DNA from: Rhodoferax ferrireducens
GTDB taxonomy: Bacteria; Pseudomonadota; Gammaproteobacteria; Burkholderiales; Burkholderiaceae_C
NCBI RefSeq assembly: GCF_003347515.1
Contig: NZ_QEII01000274.1
Location: 53,749-117,748, forward strand
Length of the DNA: 64,000 nucleotides
Direction: 5' to 3'
Part shown: piece after piece, positions 8,118-17,276 of the stretch
Position numbering within the stretch: position 1 is the first letter of the stretch
How the letters are laid out: every line of letters starts with the position of its first letter
Program-made: the position numbers and the translations under genes
Notes under the pieces: generated by a model
Database searches by the model: none
What the model saw: only the letters and a program-made list of their open reading frames with translations
What the model was told of the DNA's origin: nothing

Positions 8118-11005
8118 GCGTCAATTTTGATCGTCGCAGCTTTCTCAAGTTAGCCGCCGCATCCGCTAGCGGCCTGGCGTTGCCGAATTTCATTGTCGAG
8201 GCGGCGGAGGTGCTGGTCGGCAAGAATATCCCTGCCTATGTCTCCTGGAAGGACGTCTACCGCAGCCAGTGGACTTGGGACAAGGTGGTGCGCTCAACCC
8301 ACCATCTGAATTGCTGGTACCAGGCGCACTGCTCGTGGGACGTCTATGTGAAGGACGGATTGGTGTATCGGGAAGAGCAGGCGGCAGAGTACCCGCAGGT
8401 CAATGCCAAGCTACCGGACTTCAACCCGCGCGGTTGTCAGAAGGGCGGCTGCTTCAGCGAGCGGATGTACGACCCGACCCGGATCACCCATCCGCTGCGC
8501 CGGGTGGGCCCGCGCGGTGGCGGCAAGTGGGAGCGCGTGACCTGGAAAGAAGCCCTTGACGACATCGCCGACGCCTATCTTGACGTCACCGTCAAGGAAG
8601 GAACCGATGTCACTATTTGGGATCTGGGGCCCGGGATTGATCTCGGCGTTTCGATGGCCGCCCAGGCGCGCTTCAGCCAGCTGACCCAATCCATCAGCCT
8701 CGACATGGATGGCGAAATCGGAGATTCCCGACGCGGCACCCTGGAAACCTTCGGGAAAATCGTATTCGAGCGTTCGGCTGACGACTACTTCAATTCAGAC
8801 CTGATTCTGTTTTGGGGTGGCAATCCCGTTTACACGCAGATTCCACAAGCGCATTTCTACATCGAAGCGAAATACAACGGAACGAAGATCATCTCCATTT
8901 CGCCCGACTACAACCCCTCGGCCACCAAGGCAGACCTCTGGGTTCCGATCAAGTCCGGCACGGATGCTGCGCTGGCACTGGCAATATGCCACCTGATCGT
9001 TGCAGAAAACCAGCTCAACCAAGCCTTCGTCAAGGAACAGACCGACCTGCCACTGTTGGTGCGCAGCGATACGCGTATGTTTCTCAAGCAGGCTGATGTT
9101 GAGATCGCGGGGCACGACAGTCATCACATGCTCTGGGATGAGAAAACGGACACGCTTAAGTCCGCCCCTTTTCGCAGTTTGGCGCTGGACGGTCTCGACC
9201 CGGCACTGGACGTGAAGCGGACCGTGACGCTCAAAGACGGCGCCCGTGTCGAGGTGCGCAGCGTGTATTCCTTGCTGCGCGACCGCCTGGCCGACTACAC
9301 CCCTGAGAATGCTTCGAAGATGTGCGGCGTATCGGTCAAGATGATCCGGCGCCTGACACAGGAAATTGTCCGCGCCAAGGCGGTGTCGAGCATCGCCCAG
9401 ACGTCCATGTGCAAATACTTTCATGGGAATCTGGCCGAACGCAGTGTGGCACTGGTGTTTGCGTTGACCGGCAATATAGGTCGAAAGGGCGCAGGTTTTG
9501 CCGGCTTCCCACTGTTGACGATGGACGGTGCCGACAAGTTTGGACTCCCGCCTTCGCTGAAGGAGGCCGAGCAATACTTCTCTGTCCTGCAGCCGATGAT
9601 CGACAAGCGCGTGGCCGATGGCGACACCCAGGAGATGATTGTTACCAGTCTGGGTCGTCTGCTTTACATGCCGGGAAATGGCGTCCTGCGCACCCCGGTG
9701 TGGACTTCGGGGACGCTGTTCTGGTCCGTTCATGGTGGCATTGGTGAACTGTCGAAGCACGCGGAGTCCTGGCAGCTTGGAAACAAGCGACCGATCGCCG
9801 ACTATCTGGACGAATCGCTGAGCAAGAAGTGGCAGCCGCTGTCCCCACCGCCAGGCAAGGATCCGCGGATCATGATTTCACTGGTCAGCAACCCGCTACG
9901 CCGCGCCCGCGGCAGCGAGAAACTGCTGGAGGTTTTGTGGCCGAAGTTGAAGAAGATTGTTGTGCTCGACTGGCGTATCAATTCCACCGCCCGCCATGCT
10001 GACATCGTCTTGCCGTCCGCGCCGTGGTACGAACACACCAATTTGAAATGGGTAACGCCGCTTTCTCCGTACCTGACCACCACCGACCAGGCAACACCGC
10101 CCTTGGGCGAGTCGAAAAGCGATTGGGACATCATCGTCCTGCTTTCCAAGCATATTCAGGAACGCGCCATAGCCCGCAAGATTGGCACCGTCAAGAGTCC
10201 GCAGGGCCTGGATGTCAAGCTCAACACCCTCTACGACGATCTCACGATGGACGGCGAGTTCAAGGAAGGCGATGACGACAAGGTGGCCAAGGCGATCTAC
10301 GACATGAGTACCTCGCACAAAAAACTCACCTGGGAAGAGGTCAAGCAGAAAGGCTTCGCCCGGTTCGAGAAGCTCCCCGAAGACCCGGCGTCTATCGGCA
10401 ACATGTGCGACTTCCCCGAGAATGACACCATTGTTCCTTTGACATTTCATGTCCGCGACAAGGTGCCGTATCCCACCGCAAGCCGGCGCATCCAGTTCTA
10501 CATCGACCATCCACTCTATGACGAACTCGATGAACTCTTGCCGCGTTTCAAGGAGCCGCCGTTGATCGGCGGCAACTATCCGCTGATGATGAATGGCGGC
10601 AAGACTCGGCAAAGCATTCACTCGACCTGGCGCGATAGCCCGCTTATGATGCGTCTGGACCGCCCCGAGCCTTACATGCTGGTCTCCATGATCGATGCCA
10701 GCAAGCGTGGCATCCAGGATGGCGACATGGTGCGTGCCTTCAATGACGTGGGATCGTTCAACGTCAGTGTCAAGGTTTCGCCGAGCCTGCGTCCGGGACA
10801 GACCCTGATGTATCACGCGTGGGAGCAATATCAGTTTCACGGCAAGGGAGACATGAACAGCGTTTCTCCGTCACCCTTGAACCCAGTGGAGCTCGCGGGC
10901 GGACACCCGCATTTGACGGCCGGAATACTGCAAGGTCAGTCCTCGGTATTCGACCGGGATACGCGCATTGAGATTCAGCTCCTTCATGAGAAAGCGAGTG
11001 CCTGA
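8114..11005 (+). CDS. Tat-exported molybdenum hydroxylase alpha subunit (ethylbenzene/p-cymene/steroid-C25 dehydrogenase type)
   Basis: The 963-residue catalytic subunit starts with a Tat signal (RRSFLKLAAASASG), so the complex acts in the periplasm. The FS0 cluster ligands follow: His63/64, Cys67, Cys73, then a GCQKGGC stretch. Asp204 in EIGDSRRG is the likely molybdenum ligand, the Asp typical of type II DMSO reductases. The molybdopterin-guanine-dinucleotide domains run to the C-terminus. Relatives hydroxylate benzylic or tertiary carbons with water as the oxygen source: EbdA on ethylbenzene, CmdA on p-cymene, S25dA on steroid side chains. The downstream p-cumate pathway makes p-cymene the best substrate guess, but sequence alone does not prove it. 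Confidence 0.9.
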   Translation: MSVNFDRRSFLKLAAASASGLALPNFIVEAAEVLVGKNIPAYVSWKDVYRSQWTWDKVVRSTHHLNCWYQAHCSWDVYVKDGLVYREEQAAEYPQVNAKLPDFNPRGCQKGGCFSERMYDPTRITHPLRRVGPRGGGKWERVTWKEALDDIADAYLDVTVKEGTDVTIWDLGPGIDLGVSMAAQARFSQLTQSISLDMDGEIGDSRRGTLETFGKIVFERSADDYFNSDLILFWGGNPVYTQIPQAHFYIEAKYNGTKIISISPDYNPSATKADLWVPIKSGTDAALALAICHLIVAENQLNQAFVKEQTDLPLLVRSDTRMFLKQADVEIAGHDSHHMLWDEKTDTLKSAPFRSLALDGLDPALDVKRTVTLKDGARVEVRSVYSLLRDRLADYTPENASKMCGVSVKMIRRLTQEIVRAKAVSSIAQTSMCKYFHGNLAERSVALVFALTGNIGRKGAGFAGFPLLTMDGADKFGLPPSLKEAEQYFSVLQPMIDKRVADGDTQEMIVTSLGRLLYMPGNGVLRTPVWTSGTLFWSVHGGIGELSKHAESWQLGNKRPIADYLDESLSKKWQPLSPPPGKDPRIMISLVSNPLRRARGSEKLLEVLWPKLKKIVVLDWRINSTARHADIVLPSAPWYEHTNLKWVTPLSPYLTTTDQATPPLGESKSDWDIIVLLSKHIQERAIARKIGTVKSPQGLDVKLNTLYDDLTMDGEFKEGDDDKVAKAIYDMSTSHKKLTWEEVKQKGFARFEKLPEDPASIGNMCDFPENDTIVPLTFHVRDKVPYPTASRRIQFYIDHPLYDELDELLPRFKEPPLIGGNYPLMMNGGKTRQSIHSTWRDSPLMMRLDRPEPYMLVSMIDASKRGIQDGDMVRAFNDVGSFNVSVKVSPSLRPGQTLMYHAWEQYQFHGKGDMNSVSPSPLNPVELAGGHPHLTAGILQGQSSVFDRDTRIEIQLLHEKASA

Positions 11006-11007
11006 CT

Positions 11008-11529
11008 ATGGGAATCAATATGGAATTTTCAGCTGTGCGCAGCTCGGTCTACCGTACCTTGGCCGAGGCATTTACTTATACGAGGGCTGGAGCGGGTCCG
11101 TTCGGGATCAGCAGCGCCGACTACAACGAAGCCTTCGACCCCTCCCTGAGTCCGCAGGCTTGTTCACTTCGTGAGCGAGCCCACGCGCAGGAGGACCAGA
11201 GCTCCATCTTTGAGGAGCTCATGCGTTTCTACGAGTTTTTTGGCCTCAAGCGGGACGAAAACGCCGAAATGCCGGACCACCTCGGCGTGGAACTTGAATT
11301 CATGCATTTTCTGACCCACCTGGAGAGTCCGGTGGCGGATCAGCCCGATGACTTGGCATCAATACGTCGGGCGCAGCATGATTTCCTTACCCGCCATCTG
11401 GGGCGTCTGGTGAAGGGTGTGCATGGTGGGCTAAAAAGCCAGAACCCGCAATGTTTGGAGCTTGTCGAGACGACGTTCGACTTTATCAACACCGAGCTTG
11501 CCCTTGTCAAGGAGCGTGCGCAGGCTTGA
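11008..11529 (+). CDS. TorD/EbdD-like chaperone for the molybdenum subunit
   Basis: This 173-residue all-helical protein belongs to the TorD/DmsD/NarJ family. The segment YEFFGLKRDENAEMPDHLGV with ELEFMHFLTHLE is the family's most conserved stretch. Such chaperones hold the Tat signal and the apo catalytic subunit until the cofactor is loaded. It starts two bases after the alpha stop codon. The ATG at 11020 has a better upstream GGGA than the one at 11008, so the true protein may be four residues shorter. It is the fourth member of the C-B-A-D set. Confidence 0.88.
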   Translation: MGINMEFSAVRSSVYRTLAEAFTYTRAGAGPFGISSADYNEAFDPSLSPQACSLRERAHAQEDQSSIFEELMRFYEFFGLKRDENAEMPDHLGVELEFMHFLTHLESPVADQPDDLASIRRAQHDFLTRHLGRLVKGVHGGLKSQNPQCLELVETTFDFINTELALVKERAQA

Positions 11530-11588
11530 GTCGGGTATTCATCTGCCGGCCTTTGCCGCAGCGAAAAAACTATAACGAGGAGATATGC

Positions 11589-12899
11589 ATGAAAGTTGTT
11601 GTGATTGGTGGCGGTCCTGCGGGCTGTGCCGCGGCCTACATCTTGAAGAAGAATGGCCATGAGGTCCGACTTTTCGAGGCCACGGATTGCGTCGGTGGAC
11701 GCACGAAACAGCTCAAGCGGGATGGCTTCAGTCTCGCCACGGGCGCACTATTTTTGATGGGGGGAATTTATCCCCGCACGTCGGCACTGCTCAGGGAGAT
11801 GGGCCGCTATCAGGAACTTGTCCCCTGGGGGGGAGCGGCCCAGTTGGCCGACAAGGACAACGCGCGGTATCCAGTGAGCTTTGTTTCGCTGCCGAGCTAC
11901 CTGCGCATCCCCGTCCTCAGCCTGGGTGACAAGTTTCGCGTGGCCATGGCGGGCATACGACTTCTTCTCAGCCCCGGTGTGAAGAATCCTTTCAATGGCA
12001 GTGAACTGTCGGCTTTCGACAAGGGCGAAAACCTGGAAGACTGGTCGCGCAAGCACCTGGGGGACCGCGCCTACGAATACATCATGCGTCCACTGATGGA
12101 CTTCCTGTATGCCGTCCCGGCAAGTTGGCTTTCCACGCCGTTTCCTCTGGCGATCATTCAACAGGCCCATAAAATGCAACTGTCGGTACCTCCGGGTGGC
12201 GTCGGCCAAGTGAGCGAATGGTTCATCCAGGGCAGCCCAGGTGTGCAAGTTCACCTCTCAAGCCGCGTTGAACGCGTCGAGCGCAATGGCAAGGCCTATA
12301 CGGTTTTTGCCAAGGGTGAGAGTTATGAAGCAGATGGGCTGGTCATCGCGACGGAGGCTTTCGTGGCGGCAGACCTGCTCAAACAACTGATTCCTGCCGA
12401 CGCGGCCCAGAAACTGCTCAAGACGCCTTACACCGATTACGCCCATGTGGCGATTGGCTATCAAAAGAACCCCTGGCCCGACTTTCCGGCGGATCTGGTG
12501 TTGCCGGTGGGGGTGCGCGAGGTGCGCAAGGTCGGCGCCATTGTTCTGCACAGCCGCCGTCACCCCAGTTCTGTGCCGAAGGGGGGCGAAGTGGCCGGGG
12601 TGTACTTCAACACCCCGCCGCTGGCCACCATGAGCGACGATGACATCAAGCGTGACGCGCTAGCGGCAGTGGCGCAGTCCTTTGGTTCGGCGCCACCCCC
12701 GTCCTTCGTGCATCTTTTTCGCTACGATCGCGGCCTGACCATTGCGGGCCCCGGTCACTACGGCACGCTGGATTCTGTCCACAAGGAAATGCCCAAGGGG
12801 GTTTACCTGGCGGGTGATTACTTCTCGCAAGCCGGTGTCGAGGCCGCCGTGTTCAGCGGCGAGCGCGCCGCCCTGATGCTGCACAACTCGCGCGGATAG
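11589..12899 (+). CDS. FAD-dependent amine-oxidase/protoporphyrinogen-oxidase-like flavoprotein
   Basis: This 436-residue protein has an N-terminal FAD motif VVIGGGPAGCAAAY (residues 4-17), then EATDCVGGRT, the second FAD contact typical of flavin amine oxidases, phytoene desaturases and protoporphyrinogen oxidases. A C-terminal YLAGDYFSQAGVEAAVFSGE segment closes the FAD site. The start is the ATG at 11589 with AGGAG at 11578-11582. A longer in-frame ORF reaches back into the chaperone gene and is not credible. Its reaction is unknown. It could dehydrogenate a pathway intermediate, for example an alcohol, or support haem or cofactor supply for the hydroxylase. Confidence 0.8.
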   Translation: MKVVVIGGGPAGCAAAYILKKNGHEVRLFEATDCVGGRTKQLKRDGFSLATGALFLMGGIYPRTSALLREMGRYQELVPWGGAAQLADKDNARYPVSFVSLPSYLRIPVLSLGDKFRVAMAGIRLLLSPGVKNPFNGSELSAFDKGENLEDWSRKHLGDRAYEYIMRPLMDFLYAVPASWLSTPFPLAIIQQAHKMQLSVPPGGVGQVSEWFIQGSPGVQVHLSSRVERVERNGKAYTVFAKGESYEADGLVIATEAFVAADLLKQLIPADAAQKLLKTPYTDYAHVAIGYQKNPWPDFPADLVLPVGVREVRKVGAIVLHSRRHPSSVPKGGEVAGVYFNTPPLATMSDDDIKRDALAAVAQSFGSAPPPSFVHLFRYDRGLTIAGPGHYGTLDSVHKEMPKGVYLAGDYFSQAGVEAAVFSGERAALMLHNSRG

Positions 12900-12907
12900 C
12901 CTAAGCG

Positions 12908-13697
<790 letters not shown>

Positions 13698-13720
<23 letters not shown>

Positions 13721-15482
13721 AGCGCTACCGGCAATCAGCACCTTGGTCGCGCAGAGCCATCCGCTTCGGCTGCTGGCCGGCGCTGTGGTGGGCTACCCGG
13801 TCGCCATCACTTATTTGTTGCAGGACGGCGCGCGCAGCTATACCGACGGCGAGCGGATCTATCTGGCAGCCCACGAAGGCGTCGAGGACCGGCGTCTGGA
13901 GTTGATGGTGCAGGGCGCTTTAATCTGCGGGCGGGCGCTGGGTGGCAAACAGCTGCGCGCCATCGTCGGCCGGATCGAGTTGCGCCAACGCTATCTGGTG
14001 CTGGAGGTCGAGCGTTGCTGCAAGGCAATCGAGGACCGGCTGCCGTGTTTCTTCCTGGCGCAACTGGCGCATTACCGTACTGGCTTTTCTCCGCAAAGTC
14101 CGCAGGAGTCGCTGACCATCGCGCGCGGGATGCGCCGCCTGCCGGATCCGCCCGCGTGGTACGGCACACTGCAGGCCTGGAAAGTATTGCGCAAGGGATT
14201 GCCAGGCGATGGGCGAGGTCTGACCGACAACAGGCTGGCCCAACTCGAGGCGCAACTGGCGAAAGTAGAGGCAGACGGGGATGACGAGGAAGACGATTCG
14301 CTGAGCAAGAGTTCCTTCTGGAAATTTCTCTCATCCCCGTTTGGACGCGACAATTTCTTTTCGCGCTTCATGCAGGAAATTCTTGACATGAAGTCGTCAC
14401 CCGACAAGGATGCGGCCGATTCGGGCATCGAAGGTTCGTCCGAGTTGGTCAGTGGACGCATTTCAAAGCACATTCGCGATATTACCCAGGCCGTCCGTTC
14501 CAACATGCCGGTATGGATTCCCAGCAGCTTTGTCCAGTCGGAAACGGGTGCTCACAGCTATTGCGAGTGGGACTGCGTCGCAAAACGCTATCGGCAGAAT
14601 TGGGTGAGTGTGGAAGAGGTCGATCCGCACGCGGAAGAACCCAATTTCGAGGCCGGTACCTTGCATACCGGCGGCGATCGCGCTTTTCAGCGCGCTCTGG
14701 CCAGCCTGTGTCTTGGTTTTCAGCGGCATAGTGGGCAGCCCCAGGGCGATGATTTGGTACTCGACCGGATGATTCGGCTCGCCGTCGATCTGCGCTCCGG
14801 GCACAGCGGCGACGATCGTGTCTATTCAGCCAACCTGCGCATGCGGCGTGATCTGGGGGTTCAGATTTTGCTCGACGCCTCCAGTTCGACGCTGGAGCGC
14901 GGTGCCGACGGAACGCGCGTTTTTGACCTGCAGGTCCAGGCGGGATGGCAACTGTGTCGCGCGCTGGCCTTGCTGGGCGACCGCGTGGCGATGCACGGTT
15001 TCAATTCCTGGGGGCGCACCCTGGTGCGGTTCCAGACTCTGAAGACTTTCGATGAACCGATCGGAGCCCAACTTGAGCAGCGTTTGCGGCGGCTGGCGGT
15101 GGCCGGCTATACCCGCTGTGGCGCGGCGATACGGCACGCCACGGATCACCTAAATGTGAATTCCGGCACGCCGTTCAAGCTGCTGGTTTTGATCTCGGAT
15201 GGTTATCCTTACGACGACCAGTACGAGGGCAAGTATGCGATCGAGGATACGCGAAAGGCGATTGAAGAAGCCCGGACAAAAGGTATTGCCTGCATCTGCA
15301 TCAGCGTCGGCGGCGATGCTGACGCGGAGCGACTCGAACAAGTGTACGGCGCTGCCAACTACCTGGCGATCAATCAGACCGAGCAGATGACCACGCGCCT
15401 GCGTTACCTGATGGAGAGCGCCATCGGCTCGACCGCCCGAGGCGCATCTGCGGCCCGGAAACCGTATGGGCGCAACCCCTAG
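13698..15482 (+). CDS. VWA-domain protein (NorD/CbbO type), partner of the MoxR ATPase
   Basis: This 594-residue protein has a C-terminal von Willebrand factor A domain. The MIDAS metal site is LLDASSS (DxSxS) near residue 391, with the further acidic loop LVLISDGYPYDD. The N-terminal 350 residues match the NorD/CbbO helical region and include an acidic patch DGDDEEDD. The start is a TTG inside the ATPase gene, giving a 23-base overlap. A later start is possible. It forms an activation machine with the ATPase, the VWA part docking to the target enzyme. It is the last gene of the operon and ends 14 bases from a convergent membrane-protein gene. Confidence 0.87.
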
Positions 15483-15496
15483 TCAAATTTGGAAAC

Positions 15497-16243
15497 TCAG
15501 TTTTTCGGCAGAAGCTTTGCCGCGCTCCAGATCAAAAGCAACGCAAAGAAAATACTGATGGCCGAGCAGAGCGTGACAAGCGTTGGCGAGGGCTTGTCAA
15601 GATGCAGGGAAATGATGAGAGGCGCGCCGGCGCCGAAGTTGACCAGATAAAAGGTACAAGGGAATATCACAAATAAGCCAAGCAGGGGCACTGTGCCACT
15701 GGTGCGCCGGCGCAACTCCGAGGCGGCGAGGCTGAAGCAGATGACCTGAGCCGATTCGAGTACGCCGACCGCAAGGGGGTAATCAAAGATGCGAAAAGCG
15801 TGGGGCCCCCAGTACGCATAGGCGTCACCCTGAATGCCGATGATTTCGAAGGCGACAGACATCAGCAAGGCGAGGCCCGCCCAGCCATAGAGGCCCTTGG
15901 GTGTCAACCCCTTCTGTATTTGTTCGCAGATGAACATCGCCGTGCCGGTATAGAGCACGACGTAGCCGCTGTAGGCCCAAACCGGCTGCGGAATACCGAA
16001 CGCCGAAAACGTGCTCCAGATGCCTGGCACGTAAAACAACAGCATGAAGCCTACATCGTAAAGTGGTTCAGCCAAGGCGCCGACCATGCCGGCAAGAATG
16101 AGAAAGGAGAAAAATGGACGGCGGTAGCGAACATCCTTTTTCACGGCAATGGCGAATAGCACCGCCGTCAATGCCCAGCTTCCATAAGTAAGTACGGCCT
16201 GGGTCGTGAGGTTAAGCGGGTGATCGTAGGGTGCGGTGAGCAT
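15497..16243 (-). CDS. Polytopic membrane protein of unknown function
   Basis: The protein has 248 residues from the ATG at 16243, with about seven membrane helices. A TTG-started version from 16336 adds 31 polar residues that do not look like part of a membrane protein. Motifs include EPLYDVGFMLLFYVPG and IQGDAYAYWGPHAFRIFDYP. The size and helix layout faintly recall the AveC-like protein at 4274, but I cannot assign a family. It is divergent from the crotonase gene across the second 27-base motif, so it may belong to the same regulon. Function unknown. Confidence 0.65.
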   Translation of the reverse strand: MLTAPYDHPLNLTTQAVLTYGSWALTAVLFAIAVKKDVRYRRPFFSFLILAGMVGALAEPLYDVGFMLLFYVPGIWSTFSAFGIPQPVWAYSGYVVLYTGTAMFICEQIQKGLTPKGLYGWAGLALLMSVAFEIIGIQGDAYAYWGPHAFRIFDYPLAVGVLESAQVICFSLAASELRRRTSGTVPLLGLFVIFPCTFYLVNFGAGAPLIISLHLDKPSPTLVTLCSAISIFFALLLIWSAAKLLPKN

Positions 16244-16349
16244 AAAGTTTTGTCTCGCAAAAAACGGGTTTCCTCGCTTCCAGGCTCTGGCGCATTTGGT
16301 CGCAGGACTGCCGGTGTCCGGGTCAACAACATTCAATGTTAAAAATGTT

Positions 16350-16376
16350 GTACAGTAGTGTATCTTAATAAGATGT
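16350..16376. promoter_or_regulatory. 27-base motif shared with 4139-4165 (copy 2)
   Basis: This copy lies in the divergent promoter between the membrane protein (minus) and the crotonase/icmF operon (plus). It matches copy 1 at 23 of 27 bases. Its centre, 16362-16374, is a perfect inverted repeat ATCTT-AAT-AAGAT, as expected for a dimeric regulator. The two copies place the molybdenum operon and the isobutyryl-CoA operon under one probable regulator. Confidence 0.62.
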
Positions 16377-16424
16377 ATATATCGTCCGGGCGTTAAGCTC
16401 GTTCATTTTGGAAGGCAAATCTTC

Positions 16425-17216
16425 ATGACTACCCCATCATCCATCCGTTTCGAAATGCAGGGGGGGCTGGCCATCGTCAGCTTGGCGCAGCCAACGCGCG
16501 GAAACCCGTTTGACGGTGATTTTTCGCGAGACTTCAAGCAAGTATTCTCAGAACTCTGGGATACCCCGAATTTACGCGCGGTGCTGCTGCGCGCAGACGG
16601 TGATAACTTCAGTTTCGGTGGCGACTTGAAGACCTTCTATCCGTTGCGCGCCAACCTGGCGCCCTTGGTGCGGCGCTGGACCGCCGACCTGCACATGGGC
16701 CTGCAGCGCGCCTGGCAGTTGCCCGTTCCCGTTGTGGCTGCCGTGCAGGGCTGGGCAATGGGGGGGGCTGCCGCCTTGCTGGCCGGTTGTGATGTGGTGC
16801 TGGCTGGGGAATCAACCCGCATCGGATCCGCTTTTGCCAAGATAGGGTTCAGCTGCGATTCAGGTTCCAGCGCCACCTTGACGGCGCGCATGGGCCCTGC
16901 GCGTGCTCGCCGCTTCGTGCTTTTGGGCGAGGTATTGAGCAGCCAGGAGGCGCAGCAAGCCGGTCTGATAGACCGCATCGTGCCGGACACTGAACTGCAA
17001 GCTCATGCGATGGCTTTGGCCCTGGAGCTGGCTGAAGGTCCGACCGTTGCCTACGGCGAAATCAAACGCCTGTTTTTGCGGGCGGGGTCTGCGCACTTGG
17101 AGTCCCAGCTTGAAGACGAGGCGCTGACGCTTGCGCGGGTGTCGGCTACCGCTGATGCCCAAGAGGGCATTGCCGCGCAAGTCGAGCGTCGCAAACCGGT
17201 GTTTCGCGGCTGCTGA
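16425..17216 (+). CDS. Crotonase-fold enoyl-CoA hydratase/isomerase
   Basis: This 263-residue crotonase has the oxyanion-hole segments DNFSFGGDLKTF and GWAMGGAAALLAGCD. The two catalytic Glu residues of true enoyl-CoA hydratases are replaced, the first by Ala in GGAAAL and the second by Phe/Ala. An Asp in GFSCDSGSS stands where PaaG-type isomerases have theirs. It is therefore more likely a double-bond isomerase or another crotonase reaction than a plain hydratase. It probably shares a transcript with icmF, 60 bases downstream. It lies just after the second shared motif. Confidence 0.85.
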   Translation: MTTPSSIRFEMQGGLAIVSLAQPTRGNPFDGDFSRDFKQVFSELWDTPNLRAVLLRADGDNFSFGGDLKTFYPLRANLAPLVRRWTADLHMGLQRAWQLPVPVVAAVQGWAMGGAAALLAGCDVVLAGESTRIGSAFAKIGFSCDSGSSATLTARMGPARARRFVLLGEVLSSQEAQQAGLIDRIVPDTELQAHAMALALELAEGPTVAYGEIKRLFLRAGSAHLESQLEDEALTLARVSATADAQEGIAAQVERRKPVFRGC

Positions 17217-17276
17217 GTAAGCGCTCGTCACTGGGCAGCATGCGTGCCATTTATTAACTATTCCTGAGACACCCCC

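Noticed and set aside
8795..9760. Long antisense frame inside the molybdenum alpha subunit
   Set aside because: Shadow frame of a clear molybdopterin oxidoreductase gene.
8114..11005. Assignment as steroid C25 dehydrogenase
   Set aside because: The subunit family fits, but no steroid ring-degradation genes are present, whereas a complete p-cumate pathway is. It remains possible until a phylogeny is made.
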